Below are positions 9,023 to 17,070 of a stretch of 23,071 nucleotides of DNA, piece after piece. The translations under genes were made by a program, and so were the position numbers. The stretch lies in contig CALPJR020000001.1 in NCBI GenBank assembly GCA_943323935.2, positions 1-23,071 of the forward strand, given 5' to 3'. Source of the stretch: Bifidobacterium breve. Lineage in GTDB: Bacteria; Bacteroidota; Bacteroidia; Chitinophagales; Chitinophagaceae. Within the stretch, counting starts at the first letter, position 1, and each line of letters starts with the position of its first letter. Under the pieces are notes generated by a model. It ran no database searches, was not told where the DNA came from, and was given only the letters and a program-made list of their open reading frames with translations.

Positions 9023-9364
9023 TTATAGTTCTTCTATTCTTTTTGCTTTATCGTCAATCACCAAATCAAAATTTGGTTTTACTGCGCCGCCGTTTGGACA
9101 ATATCCGGTAATTAAATCATTGAACTTACAGCCCCATTTTGTCAATTGTTCTAAAGTCAATGGCCTTAAATCTCTTTTTGAACTTTCTCCTCTTCCTGTC
9201 CAATAGGTAATATGCCAACCTTCATCAAATAATTGATTGATCTTAGCAATATTATCAAAATTAGGCTCCGCTAGTTCGTACACTCTTTTATCCGAGTAGA
9301 AGCAGATGGTTTCATCAATATCAATTAATGCTTTCTTGGAACCGAATCTTTTTGACTCTATCAT
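9023..9364 (-). CDS. small HAD-superfamily phosphatase-like protein
   Basis: This compact 113-residue protein has the HAD core and no cap domain. Motif I is DIDET with nucleophile Asp15 and acid/base Asp17, motif II is the Thr in ITYWTGR (T56-G-R58), and motif IV is DLVIDD (Asp104/Asp105). KPNFD just before motif IV contains a candidate motif III lysine. Proteins of this length and motif pattern are often found with surface-polysaccharide genes and named capsular-biosynthesis or phosphoheptose-isomerase-associated HAD proteins. It lies 18 bases downstream of the nucleotide-sugar dehydrogenase on the same strand, which fits a role in sugar-phosphate or nucleotide-sugar metabolism. Substrate unknown; the protein is probably cytoplasmic, since it has no signal peptide. 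Confidence 0.8.
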   Translation of the reverse strand: MIESKRFGSKKALIDIDETICFYSDKRVYELAEPNFDNIAKINQLFDEGWHITYWTGRGESSKRDLRPLTLEQLTKWGCKFNDLITGYCPNGGAVKPNFDLVIDDKAKRIEEL

Positions 9365-9382
9365 AGGTTTTATATTTTATGC

Positions 9383-10657
9383 TTATAATCTTGCAGTGAC
9401 AATAGAACGATCTAAAAACGCCTTTGTATCATATACAATAGCATCTGGACTTGTTTTTAATGATGCATAATCCAATGCTTTAAAAAAATCGTGTGCCACT
9501 GCTAATAAAATCACATCATATTGTTCGAATGCGGTAATCAATTGCAGTTGATATTTTTGAAATACGTCTACCGCGTTGGCATATGGATCAAAAGCAGCAA
9601 CATCAGCCCCTTCTTTTTTAAGTTGATCAATGATGTCAAACACTTTTGAATTTCTGAAATCAGGGCAATTTTCTTTAAAAGTGACCCCCAGCACTAACAC
9701 TTTTGCGCCTTGAATTTGCCTTCCCGTTTGTGCTAATAACTGAATTAATTTATGACTTACAAATGTACTCATCTGATCATTGACATCACGCCCAGACAAA
9801 ATCACTTGTGGATGATAGCCAACAGCTTTTGCTTTATGTGCTAAATAATAAGGATCTACGCCAATACAATGCCCTCCAACTAAGCCTGGCTTAAATGGTA
9901 GAAAATTCCATTTAGTGCTTGCAGCTGCTAATACTTCCTGGGTGTCGATGCCCAATTTGTCAAAAATCAATGCCAGTTCATTGACAAAAGAAATATTAAT
10001 ATCTCTCTGGGCATTTTCAATAGACTTGGCCGCTTCTGCTACTTTAATGGATGGTGCAGCATAAGTGCCTGCAGTAATAATACTTGCATACAATTGATCG
10101 ATGTACTTTGCAATTGCTGGTGTAGAACCCGAAGTGATTTTTTGAATCTTTGTTAAAGTATTGACCTTGTCACCTGGATTGATTCTCTCTGGAGAATAAC
10201 CACAATAAAAATCTACATTAAATTGTAAGCCTGAATTTTTTTCAAGCACCGGAACACAATCCTCTTCGGTACAACCAGGATACACTGTACTTTCATAAAT
10301 CACAATATCTCCTTGCTTTAATACACTAGCAATTTGTGAAGAGGCGTATAATAAGAAACTTAAGTCGGGACTTTTATCTGCATTTACTGGGGTAGGCACA
10401 GTAACAATGAATACTGTTGCACTGGCAATCATTGCAAGTTCATTGGTTAGGACCAAATTTGTAGCAGCATTAAGCGTTTCTAATGTACTTTCTAATGTTG
10501 TATCCTCTCCTTTTTTTAGTGCATCCACCCTTGCTTGATCCAAGTCATAACCAATCACTTGATAGTTTTTAGAAAATGCTAAAGCCAAGGGTAAACCTAC
10601 GTAGCCCAGTCCGATAACGGCAATAATGGGCGGATTGGATGGTGCTAACTGTTGCAT
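9383..10657 (-). CDS. nucleotide-sugar dehydrogenase (UDP-N-acetylglucosamine 6-dehydrogenase, TviB/VipA-like)
   Basis: This 424-residue cytoplasmic enzyme belongs to the UDP-glucose/GDP-mannose dehydrogenase family. An N-terminal Rossmann fold begins IAVIGLGYVGLPLALAFSK with the GxGxxG NAD site. The central domain has YESTVYPGCTEE and GYSPERINPGDK, and the catalytic cysteine is Cys264 in GGHCIGVDPYYLAHKA, the form typical of TviB/WbpO/CapL enzymes acting on UDP-HexNAc. The C-terminal domain has VLVLGVTFKENCPDFRNS, followed by a UDP-binding domain that includes AFDPYA. The expected reaction is two-step NAD-dependent oxidation of the C6 hydroxyl of UDP-GlcNAc (or GalNAc) to the uronic acid, for surface polysaccharide. 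It lies between a DUF1684 gene and the HAD gene; no glycosyltransferases are in view. Confidence 0.9.
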   Translation of the reverse strand: MQQLAPSNPPIIAVIGLGYVGLPLALAFSKNYQVIGYDLDQARVDALKKGEDTTLESTLETLNAATNLVLTNELAMIASATVFIVTVPTPVNADKSPDLSFLLYASSQIASVLKQGDIVIYESTVYPGCTEEDCVPVLEKNSGLQFNVDFYCGYSPERINPGDKVNTLTKIQKITSGSTPAIAKYIDQLYASIITAGTYAAPSIKVAEAAKSIENAQRDINISFVNELALIFDKLGIDTQEVLAAASTKWNFLPFKPGLVGGHCIGVDPYYLAHKAKAVGYHPQVILSGRDVNDQMSTFVSHKLIQLLAQTGRQIQGAKVLVLGVTFKENCPDFRNSKVFDIIDQLKKEGADVAAFDPYANAVDVFQKYQLQLITAFEQYDVILLAVAHDFFKALDYASLKTSPDAIVYDTKAFLDRSIVTARL

Positions 10658-10664
10658 TTGGCAC

Positions 10665-10672
10665 CAAAGTTA
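10665..10672 (-). promoter_or_regulatory. possible -7 box before the nucleotide-sugar dehydrogenase gene
   Basis: On the minus strand an exact TAnnTTTG match, TAACTTTG, sits seven bases before the ATG in the 24-base gap after the DUF1684 gene. No clear TTG -33 box is visible at the usual distance, so this may be a weak internal promoter or chance. Confidence 0.3.
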
Positions 10673-10681
10673 ATGGAGCGC

Positions 10682-11587
10682 TTAATGCTGTCCATATTTT
10701 TTTTCGCCAGCAGGAATGGCTACGCTTAACCTATTTTGTGGTGGGGGAAGCGGACAGGTGGCAAATTCAGTAAATGCACATGGCGGATTATAGGCCTTAT
10801 TAAAGTCGATATAGGTAAATCCTTCGGCATCTGGCTTCTCTAGTTCTATAAATCTACCCGACCCGTATGTTGTTTTCCCAGAAGTGGCATCTGCAAAAGT
10901 CACGAATAATCTAATTCCACCCTCATCTATGGCATCCAATCGATAGGTTTTGCCATCGATTTCAAAGACCAATTGACCCCCATGTTTTTGCGCTGTGTTT
11001 TGTCCTAACACATTCATGATCATCAAAGGATTTTGATTTTGAGGAATCACTTTTGCTTTAATACGCCATTTTGCATCTACAGGAAATCTTTCAATGCCTT
11101 TAAATTCCAATAAGGTCTTTGCTTTTAGATTTCTAAATCGAACGCCCACTTTGTCTTCTCTTTGAATCACCACCCAAACAAAATCTTTCCACTGACTGGT
11201 ATATTTACCTTCTGGTGCAGTTAATAAATTTAGTGTCTCAGCATTCGCAAGCACTAGATCACCATTATTAATACTAATTTTTTCTGCAATGCCATCCTTC
11301 CAATACACTTTGCCATCTTCATAGATAAAATCTCCTAGATGTTTTGGAAAAGCAGCATTGTTATATACCAAATCATTTACAGAGGACGAGCCAAAACTGT
11401 TGACCCCTTTTTTTAACCAAAACAATCCTTCTAGATTCAACCAACCATTTGGATCTTTCAATGCAGCGATTCGAGCGCCATCCCATTGTTTCAATTCTTC
11501 AGAGTAGAAATTTTTTTGTGCATTGGTTGGTCCAAAAATGGCCAAAGAAAGCAATGTAAAAATAGATGCAATAGCAATTTTTCTCAT
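10682..11587 (-). CDS. exported DUF1684 domain-containing protein
   Basis: The 301-residue protein has a signal peptide (residues 1-23, ending TNAQ). The mature part matches DUF1684: WLNLEGLFWLKKGVNSFGS near the N-terminus, then the C-terminal block GGQLVFEIDGKTYRLDA, LFVTFADATSGKTTYGSGRF, YIDFNKAYNPPCAFTEFATCPLP and a final IPAGEKKYG. Length is usual for the family. The two cysteines in PPCAFTEFATCPLP are a conserved feature. Its biochemical function is not established. It is upstream of the nucleotide-sugar dehydrogenase on the same strand with a 24-base gap, so co-transcription is possible but the products act in different compartments. Confidence 0.85.
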   Translation of the reverse strand: MRKIAIASIFTLLSLAIFGPTNAQKNFYSEELKQWDGARIAALKDPNGWLNLEGLFWLKKGVNSFGSSSVNDLVYNNAAFPKHLGDFIYEDGKVYWKDGIAEKISINNGDLVLANAETLNLLTAPEGKYTSQWKDFVWVVIQREDKVGVRFRNLKAKTLLEFKGIERFPVDAKWRIKAKVIPQNQNPLMIMNVLGQNTAQKHGGQLVFEIDGKTYRLDAIDEGGIRLFVTFADATSGKTTYGSGRFIELEKPDAEGFTYIDFNKAYNPPCAFTEFATCPLPPPQNRLSVAIPAGEKKYGQH

Positions 11588-11754
11588 TTTATAGTTTGTT
11601 CGTTTAACTAGACCTGTATTGAATTTGTTGACTTTTGATAGCTAGTCTAAGCAGTCAAAATTAGACAATTATGTTTATCAATCAAGTTAATGCAAATTAT
11701 TTTCTTTCTGTTAACAATAGTTTGATTAAATTTATGCTGAAACATTTTAATCGC

Positions 11755-13152
11755 ATGAAAAAATTACTATTTATTCTATCTCTTTCTGCTTTTTTCTTTG
11801 CTTGTAAAAAAGAAACCAAGGCCCCTGATGTAATGCCGCCAACTACTGTTGTCAATCCAAATACTGCACCTAATAAATGGATCCACGAAGTGATGGCGTA
11901 TTACTATTTATGGAATGATAAAATGCCAAGCCTAGCGAATACCAAAACAGATGCTAAGCCTACAGATTATTTTTATACACTTTTAAATGATTATGGAAAA
12001 ACAGATCGTTTTTCATGGATCGACGAAAGTGTTACCAATTTGCAAAATCAATTAAATGGAATAAGTACTGTATTGGGCGTTAAGAATAATGCATTTTATA
12101 CAGACAATACAAATACTAGCCTTGCATTTGTGCTTGCATATGTTTTAAAAGGAAGTCCTGCAGAGAAAGCTGGATTAAAAAGAGGTGATATTATTTTAAA
12201 GGTAGATGATCAAACGATTACAAATGCAAACTATACCACCATTTTAGCCAATCAAACTTTAAAACTTGGTCTTGGTGATTTTATAAATGGTGCATTTGTA
12301 TCCAACGGCAGGTCTGTTACTGTTACAAAAGTAGAATTACAAACAAATCCAATTTTAGCAGATACCATTATTTCATGGTCGGGTAAAAAAGTGGGCTACC
12401 TTGCTTATAGTCAGTTTTTGACAAGCTTTGATGATAGCTTAAGAGCCATTTTTAGTCGTTTTAAAACTGCAGGCGTGAACGAATTGGTTTTAGACTTTAG
12501 ATACAATGGTGGTGGATATGTGGTGTCTTCTGATTTAATTACCAACTTGACAGTAAAAGATGCTGCTGCTAAAGTAGGCAAATTGATGAATAAGAAGGTA
12601 TACAATACAACCTATACTGCATATTTAGAAAAAACTTATGGTGCTAGTTCTTTTGAAACCTTATTCAAATCCGAAGCCAATAACCTTGGTACACTCAATC
12701 GTGTCTTTGTTTTAACCGCAGGCAATACAGCTTCTGCAAGTGAATTGGTCATTAATAATTTAAAACCATTTATGGAAGTGATTTTAATTGGAGAGAATAC
12801 CTACGGAAAAAATGTAGGCTCTTTTACCATCACAGATCCTAATAAGAGATGGGACTATGGACTACAGCCAATTACTTTTCTTACAACGAATGCAATTGGT
12901 GAATCGAATTATGGTACAGTAAGTGGATTTACACCAAATTATATTTTAAAAGACAATGTGCTACCTTATAAAACATTAGGTAATCCAGGTGAAACTTATT
13001 TTAATAAAGCATTAAGCATTATGGGTTATGTAGCTTATCAACCAAGTTCCACCGAACGCAGTCCAAAATATACACGAACTTTAGCGAGTAAGGAATCTTT
13101 TTCTGATAACAAGTGGTTAGACAGAAAGGAAATGTGGATGGACCCAAAATAA
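11755..13152 (+). CDS. S41 family peptidase, probable lipoprotein (C-terminal processing protease-like)
   Basis: I place the start at the ATG at 11755, giving 465 residues: MKKLLFILSLSAFFFAC is a lipoprotein signal with Cys17 as the probable lipidation site, whereas the in-frame ATG at 11671 would add 28 residues that disrupt it. After an N-terminal S41-type helical region (WIHEVMAYYYLWND), a PDZ domain lies around residues 120-190 (GSPAEKAGLKRGDIILKVDD). The peptidase core has LAYSQF, LVLDFRYNGGGYV, TAGNTASASELV and GENTYGKNVG. By alignment with E. coli Prc, catalytic Ser is Ser327 and catalytic Lys is Lys352, the same 25-residue spacing as Ser430/Lys455. It is expected to cleave unfolded or tail-tagged envelope proteins. 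The asparaginase-like gene begins eight bases after its stop. Confidence 0.88.
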   Translation: MKKLLFILSLSAFFFACKKETKAPDVMPPTTVVNPNTAPNKWIHEVMAYYYLWNDKMPSLANTKTDAKPTDYFYTLLNDYGKTDRFSWIDESVTNLQNQLNGISTVLGVKNNAFYTDNTNTSLAFVLAYVLKGSPAEKAGLKRGDIILKVDDQTITNANYTTILANQTLKLGLGDFINGAFVSNGRSVTVTKVELQTNPILADTIISWSGKKVGYLAYSQFLTSFDDSLRAIFSRFKTAGVNELVLDFRYNGGGYVVSSDLITNLTVKDAAAKVGKLMNKKVYNTTYTAYLEKTYGASSFETLFKSEANNLGTLNRVFVLTAGNTASASELVINNLKPFMEVILIGENTYGKNVGSFTITDPNKRWDYGLQPITFLTTNAIGESNYGTVSGFTPNYILKDNVLPYKTLGNPGETYFNKALSIMGYVAYQPSSTERSPKYTRTLASKESFSDNKWLDRKEMWMDPK

Positions 13153-13159
13153 AATATTT

Positions 13160-13651
13160 ATGAATTTAAGTATACAAGTTTTTGTAACTGGTGGCACTTT
13201 TGATAAAGAGTACAATGAGTTAAACGGTAGTCTTTTTTTTAAAGAAACCCATTTGCATGAAATGCTAAGTTCAGGAAGAAGCAAATTAGATTTGTCCATT
13301 GCAACCTTGATGATGAAGGATAGTTTAGATTTTGAGGAAGCTGATCGTGCACTCATTGCCTCAGCATGCAATGCTTCTAATGCAGAAAGAATTGTGATCA
13401 CACACGGTACTGATACCATGACCATCACCGCGCTTTATTTACAAAAACATTGTCCCAATAAAACGATTGTACTTACAGGTGCAATGATTCCGTATAAGTT
13501 TGGTAGCTCAGATGGTTTATTCAATTTAGGTAGTGCACTCGCATTCGCACAAGTCCTTACAACAGGGGTTTATATTGCCATGAATGGTAAATACTTTGAA
13601 GCAGATAAAGTCAGGAAGAACACCGACAAAGGTGAATTTGAAGCGATATAA
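13160..13651 (+). CDS. single-domain asparaginase-like protein
   Basis: The 163-residue protein equals only the N-terminal catalytic domain of a type I/II L-asparaginase (usually about 330 residues). Both Thr-containing signatures are present: FVTGGTFD with Thr13 and THGTDTM with Thr84-Asp85, and the Lys-containing LTGAMIPYKFGSSDG segment follows. The frame is intact and ends at a normal stop, and short stand-alone asparaginase-domain proteins of this size are known in Bacteroidota and Gammaproteobacteria, so it is not a truncated pseudogene. Whether it hydrolyses asparagine is uncertain because the C-terminal domain contributes to the dimer active site in full-length enzymes. No signal peptide is seen. 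It is coupled to the S41 protease gene by a seven-base gap. Confidence 0.85.
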   Translation: MNLSIQVFVTGGTFDKEYNELNGSLFFKETHLHEMLSSGRSKLDLSIATLMMKDSLDFEEADRALIASACNASNAERIVITHGTDTMTITALYLQKHCPNKTIVLTGAMIPYKFGSSDGLFNLGSALAFAQVLTTGVYIAMNGKYFEADKVRKNTDKGEFEAI

Positions 13652-13681
13652 AATTGCTTAGCGAATCTTACTCCAGCTTGT

Positions 13682-14440
13682 TTATGCAGTTACGCCATCC
13701 CAAAGCCTAGCGCGTATTTGCAATGCCTCAATAGAAGCTTTTGCAGCCTCCTCCCACTTTGTAGCGTCATCTCCACAAAGCTCAGAAACCATCTCTAAAG
13801 CCAAATGGCTATGATGCCCACCATCCACTTCGATATGTCGCTCGATATAATATTTAAAAATAGATACTTTTTCAGGTGCTTCTGCTACTAGTTTTTCTAA
13901 TAGACGCGTAAACATATCTGGAATTAAATCCTCTCTTCCAAAAGTAAACACCGCGGCCTGCACATGTGCTGGCGCATGGTTGACAATCTTAAAAGTAAAG
14001 CTCAAAAAATCTTTTACGGAATCTGCACAATTTAATTGTTGAATAGCTGCATCTACACTAATTCCTGACTTAAGTGCAAGCATCAAACCTTCTATTGCAT
14101 TGGTAGATGCACCCATTTGACGCATCGCTTGTTGATACAATTCAAAATGGCTTATACGATTATCAAAAGCATCCACATCGGATTCTTCGCCCAATACAAT
14201 TTCATTGATTAAATACCTTGTATTCGCAGATCCTACTGGCACCCATGGGGTTTGTACACAGGTTAATTTTTGTTGTAAGGATTTTAATAAACTCATGAAA
14301 TCCCAAACCGCAAAGACATGTACTTCTGCAAATTTTTGCAATTCGGATAAGGTCTGTATCTGATGGTAGACAGGATGTTGTAATAACTGTGCTCTACTTG
14401 GTTCAATAGCCGTTTTTAATGCTTGGATGCCTGTATGCAT
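13682..14440 (-). CDS. DUF3050 domain-containing protein (heme-oxygenase-like fold)
   Basis: The product is about 252 residues from the ATG at 14440; an in-frame TTG at 14461 would add seven residues, but it lies inside a TAnnTTTG-like stretch (TTAACTTTTG), so I prefer the ATG. The sequence matches DUF3050: LLQHPVYHQIQTLSELQKF, FAEVHVFAVWDFMSLLKSL, LINEIVLGEESD, FYIERHIEVDGGHHSHLA-like segment (here KYYIERHIEVDGGHHSHL) and a C-terminal WDGV. The conserved Glu and His residues in these helices resemble the metal-binding set of heme-oxygenase-like diiron proteins, but enzymatic activity of the family is not established. No signal peptide. It is convergent with the asparaginase-like gene and divergent from the phosphodiesterase gene. 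Confidence 0.82.
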   Translation of the reverse strand: MHTGIQALKTAIEPSRAQLLQHPVYHQIQTLSELQKFAEVHVFAVWDFMSLLKSLQQKLTCVQTPWVPVGSANTRYLINEIVLGEESDVDAFDNRISHFELYQQAMRQMGASTNAIEGLMLALKSGISVDAAIQQLNCADSVKDFLSFTFKIVNHAPAHVQAAVFTFGREDLIPDMFTRLLEKLVAEAPEKVSIFKYYIERHIEVDGGHHSHLALEMVSELCGDDATKWEEAAKASIEALQIRARLWDGVTA

Positions 14441-14552
14441 AAGGTGTTTTAAGGAGGGCAAAGTTAAGTAATTATGAAAACATTGTAAATGCTGTTTAAC
14501 TTATATTATTTTAGTACCTTAATGTTTAAACTATTATTCCAAACTCCTTTTT

Positions 14553-15326
14553 ATGTTGAAATTTATATCCATTTTTTTATTCCTGTTCATTATGCAAACA
14601 TCCTCCGCACAACAAACTAAAATCATTGCACATCGTGGTGCATGGAAGGAATTTAACTTACCCGAAAACTCAATTGCTTCATTAGAAAAAGCAATTGAAC
14701 TTAAATGTGATGGTGCAGAATTTGATGTGAGAAGAACCTTAGATGGTGTGCTTGTTGTGAACCATGATCCAGTATATTTTGGAGATACAATTCAAACCAA
14801 TACCTACGCGTATTTAAATAGAAACAAATTGTCTAATGGCGAGTCATTGCCCACATTAGAACAATATTTTTTAAAGGGCACCCAAGACAAGCACAAAACC
14901 TTACTCATTTGTGAAATCAAAGCGGCCATTAAAGATAAAGTGCAAGACTCTTTAGCAACGCTTGAAACCTTGGCCTTAGCAAAAAAATTAAAAATTGAAA
15001 AACGTATTGTCTATATCAGTTTTAGCAAAGACATCCTTTCATGGATTAAAGAGCAGCAATCCAAAGCAATCGTATTATACTTAGAATCTGATTTAACCAT
15101 TGATGCAGTCGTAAAGCATCAATTTGACGGTATTAATTTACATTATACCTCATTTAAGAATAATAGTCTGCTAAGTGCAACTGCTAAAAAAGCAGGATTA
15201 AAACTAGGTAGTTGGACCGTGAATGAATTATCCGATTTGGCCATCCTGCAAGAACAAGGCGTGGAATGGATCACGACCAATCAGCCACAGCAATTTCAAA
15301 AACAATTGAAGGAGATTAAGCAATAG
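14553..15326 (+). CDS. secreted glycerophosphodiester phosphodiesterase
   Basis: This 257-residue protein has a signal peptide (1-20, ending SSAQ) and a single GDPD TIM barrel. The signature motif near the N-terminus is complete: AHRGAW with His27-Arg28, PENS with Glu38, GAEFDVRRTLDG with metal-binding Glu56 and Asp58, and NHDP with catalytic His71. Later strands LLICEIKA, INLHYTSF, GSWTVNE and GVEWITTNQP complete the barrel. The expected reaction is hydrolysis of glycerophosphodiesters to sn-glycerol-3-phosphate and an alcohol in the periplasm, for phospholipid or phosphate salvage. It stands alone, divergent from the DUF3050 gene and convergent with the NTF2-like gene, 22 bases away. Confidence 0.9.
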   Translation: MLKFISIFLFLFIMQTSSAQQTKIIAHRGAWKEFNLPENSIASLEKAIELKCDGAEFDVRRTLDGVLVVNHDPVYFGDTIQTNTYAYLNRNKLSNGESLPTLEQYFLKGTQDKHKTLLICEIKAAIKDKVQDSLATLETLALAKKLKIEKRIVYISFSKDILSWIKEQQSKAIVLYLESDLTIDAVVKHQFDGINLHYTSFKNNSLLSATAKKAGLKLGSWTVNELSDLAILQEQGVEWITTNQPQQFQKQLKEIKQ

Positions 15327-15348
15327 GCGTTCGGCAAAAAATAGTTGT

Positions 15349-15816
15349 TTACTTATACCTAGTATCAATTAAGTATTGGATCTTCCAGCCTTCTTTTAAT
15401 TTAACTAGCTGAAAACTGTTGATTCCTTTATGGGAATATTGCCCTTTAAAATAAAAGGTATAGGGCGTCCATACTGTGGCCATTAAAGGGTCAGTTTGTA
15501 TAGCACCAAATTCAATTCTTTCATCTAATACATTTGGCGTTTGCTTGCCAATACTTTGAATAAAATCATTGATAGACTCCGTTTTAATCACAGCGCCTTC
15601 TGGTTTATTTAAAATGGTTTGAAAAATAACTTTATCAGAAAAACAAGTTTTTAACAATGTAGTGTCCGCTTGTTGCATGGCGTAAAACATGTTTTGAATC
15701 ACTTGTTTGACTTCCTTTTCGGACTCAGTAGATCCAGTTGCATTTGTGGTTTGTGCAATTAAAGTAGTTTGCGTTGTAAACAGCATACAAACAATATATA
15801 GGATTGATTTTTTCAT
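15349..15816 (-). CDS. exported nuclear transport factor 2-like (SnoaL-like) protein
   Basis: The 155-residue protein has a signal peptide (1-21, ending TLIAQ) followed by an NTF2/SnoaL-like cone-shaped domain. Typical features are the first helix VKQVIQNMFYAMQQADTTLL, the strand KTCFSDKVIFQT, LMATVWTPYTFYFKGQYSHK and the last strands NSFQLVKLKEGWKIQYLIDT. Such domains can be small ligand-binding proteins or enzymes; no catalytic residue can be assigned. It is the last gene of the minus-strand operon, 28 bases after the serine hydrolase gene. Confidence 0.8.
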   Translation of the reverse strand: MKKSILYIVCMLFTTQTTLIAQTTNATGSTESEKEVKQVIQNMFYAMQQADTTLLKTCFSDKVIFQTILNKPEGAVIKTESINDFIQSIGKQTPNVLDERIEFGAIQTDPLMATVWTPYTFYFKGQYSHKGINSFQLVKLKEGWKIQYLIDTRYK

Positions 15817-15844
15817 ATTTAATTTTTTTGAATAATTAATTCAT

Positions 15845-17065
15845 TTATTTCGGCAAAGCCGTCAATACTAATTTTAAGAACCCATCGATTGATTTGTCGT
15901 CCATCCACTTGATGACTGCAACGATATCATTTTCCTTGTCAACATAGATCGCATTGGTGCCATTACCAATATGCGCATAGGCGGATGCAGGTGCTGATGG
16001 ATACATTTTTTTATCCGTGTTTAAAAAATAATTCATAAAGCCATAGCCAGTATTTGCTGCAGTTGGCGTCATGGATTGATTGATCCAATCCTCTGGGATA
16101 ATTTGTTTGCCATTCCAATTGCCCTTTCTCAAAGTGAGCAATCCGAATCGGGCCATGTCATAAGCATTGATAAACAAACCGCCACCAAAATGCCCGCCAC
16201 CACTCACTGACTGAATCATTTTACCATCTAAGACAATCCATGCATTTTTATAACCTGTCCATGCCCATGTATTGGATGCGCCAATAGGTTGCATCACTTG
16301 TTCTCTTAATACTTCTGGCAAAGGCTTTCTCCAAACTGTGGTAGCCGCCAATGCCAAGGCATTGACTCTCGTGTCGTTGTATTTATAAACTGTGCCTGGT
16401 TCAAAACGTTTTCTTGTAGTCCACTCCTCCGGTTTATCAGAAGGCCTGTCTGCCCAATCTGGTTTTCCCCATAAGACACCTTCCCAGTCACTTGTTTGTC
16501 TTAATAAATGATTCCAATTTATTTTTCTGTTATGTTCTGATTCAAACGGATAGATGAATGATGTTTGAGTGATCGGATTTTGATCTGTTGTTGGTGTGTT
16601 TACAAGTTCAATTGGAGGAAGATAGGCATACACTTTATCTTCAATTGAATGAATGAGTCCTTTTTGCACTGCTAAACCAACCACAGTAGACAACATACTT
16701 TTAGTGACACTATTCACCATCTCCACCGCATGTAGATTACCCCATTCTGCAATAATATATCCTTTATAAACAATGATTCCCGAAGCAGGACCACGGCTTG
16801 CCATTGGTCCAATAGGATCTGAAAAAGGTTCTTTTCCAAATTGCATTGCTTGTGAAAGCATTAAATTTTTTGGAAATTTTGTCTCATGTGTTAATGCATA
16901 TTGAATCGCTTGATAGATCAAATTACTATCTACGCGTAAACTAGATAATGTTTTTCTTTCCCAATTATCGGCAGCTGGAAAATAAGTTTTCACTTGTGCG
17001 CTTGCAGTGACACAAATACAAAGTAAAAAAAGTACAAATTGCTTTTTTATAAAAAGAGGATTCAT
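15845..17065 (-). CDS. serine hydrolase, beta-lactamase class C family
   Basis: The 406-residue protein has a signal peptide (1-24, ending TASAQ). The penicillin-binding-protein/class C motifs are complete: SxxK is Ser119-Val-Thr-Lys122, the second motif is Tyr229-Asn-Asp231 in YKYNDTRVN, and the third is HIG at 365-367 (the KTG-box equivalent). The family (Pfam beta-lactamase, COG1680) includes esterases, D-aminopeptidases and carboxypeptidases, so beta-lactam resistance should not be assumed. It is expected in the periplasm or on the envelope. It begins five bases after the stop of the M28 peptidase gene, in an operon with it and the NTF2-like gene. Confidence 0.88.
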   Translation of the reverse strand: MNPLFIKKQFVLFLLCICVTASAQVKTYFPAADNWERKTLSSLRVDSNLIYQAIQYALTHETKFPKNLMLSQAMQFGKEPFSDPIGPMASRGPASGIIVYKGYIIAEWGNLHAVEMVNSVTKSMLSTVVGLAVQKGLIHSIEDKVYAYLPPIELVNTPTTDQNPITQTSFIYPFESEHNRKINWNHLLRQTSDWEGVLWGKPDWADRPSDKPEEWTTRKRFEPGTVYKYNDTRVNALALAATTVWRKPLPEVLREQVMQPIGASNTWAWTGYKNAWIVLDGKMIQSVSGGGHFGGGLFINAYDMARFGLLTLRKGNWNGKQIIPEDWINQSMTPTAANTGYGFMNYFLNTDKKMYPSAPASAYAHIGNGTNAIYVDKENDIVAVIKWMDDKSIDGFLKLVLTALPK

Positions 17066-17070
17066 TTAAA

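Noticed and set aside
11631..11650. ACTTTT followed by GTCTAA before the S41 peptidase gene, resembling the ECF promoter
   Set aside because: The boxes are separated by 8 bases instead of 13, and the upstream TTAAA part is missing.
13117..13428. Minus-strand open frame of 103 codons
   Set aside because: It lies antisense across the S41 and asparaginase genes, and its translation shows no recognisable domain.
13160..13651. Asparaginase gene as a truncated pseudogene
   Set aside because: The frame is intact, both catalytic motifs are present, and proteins of this length are known as a stand-alone family.
15845..17065. Beta-lactam resistance gene
   Set aside because: The SxxK, YND and HIG motifs show the broad class C/serine hydrolase family; nothing in sequence or context indicates beta-lactam hydrolysis.
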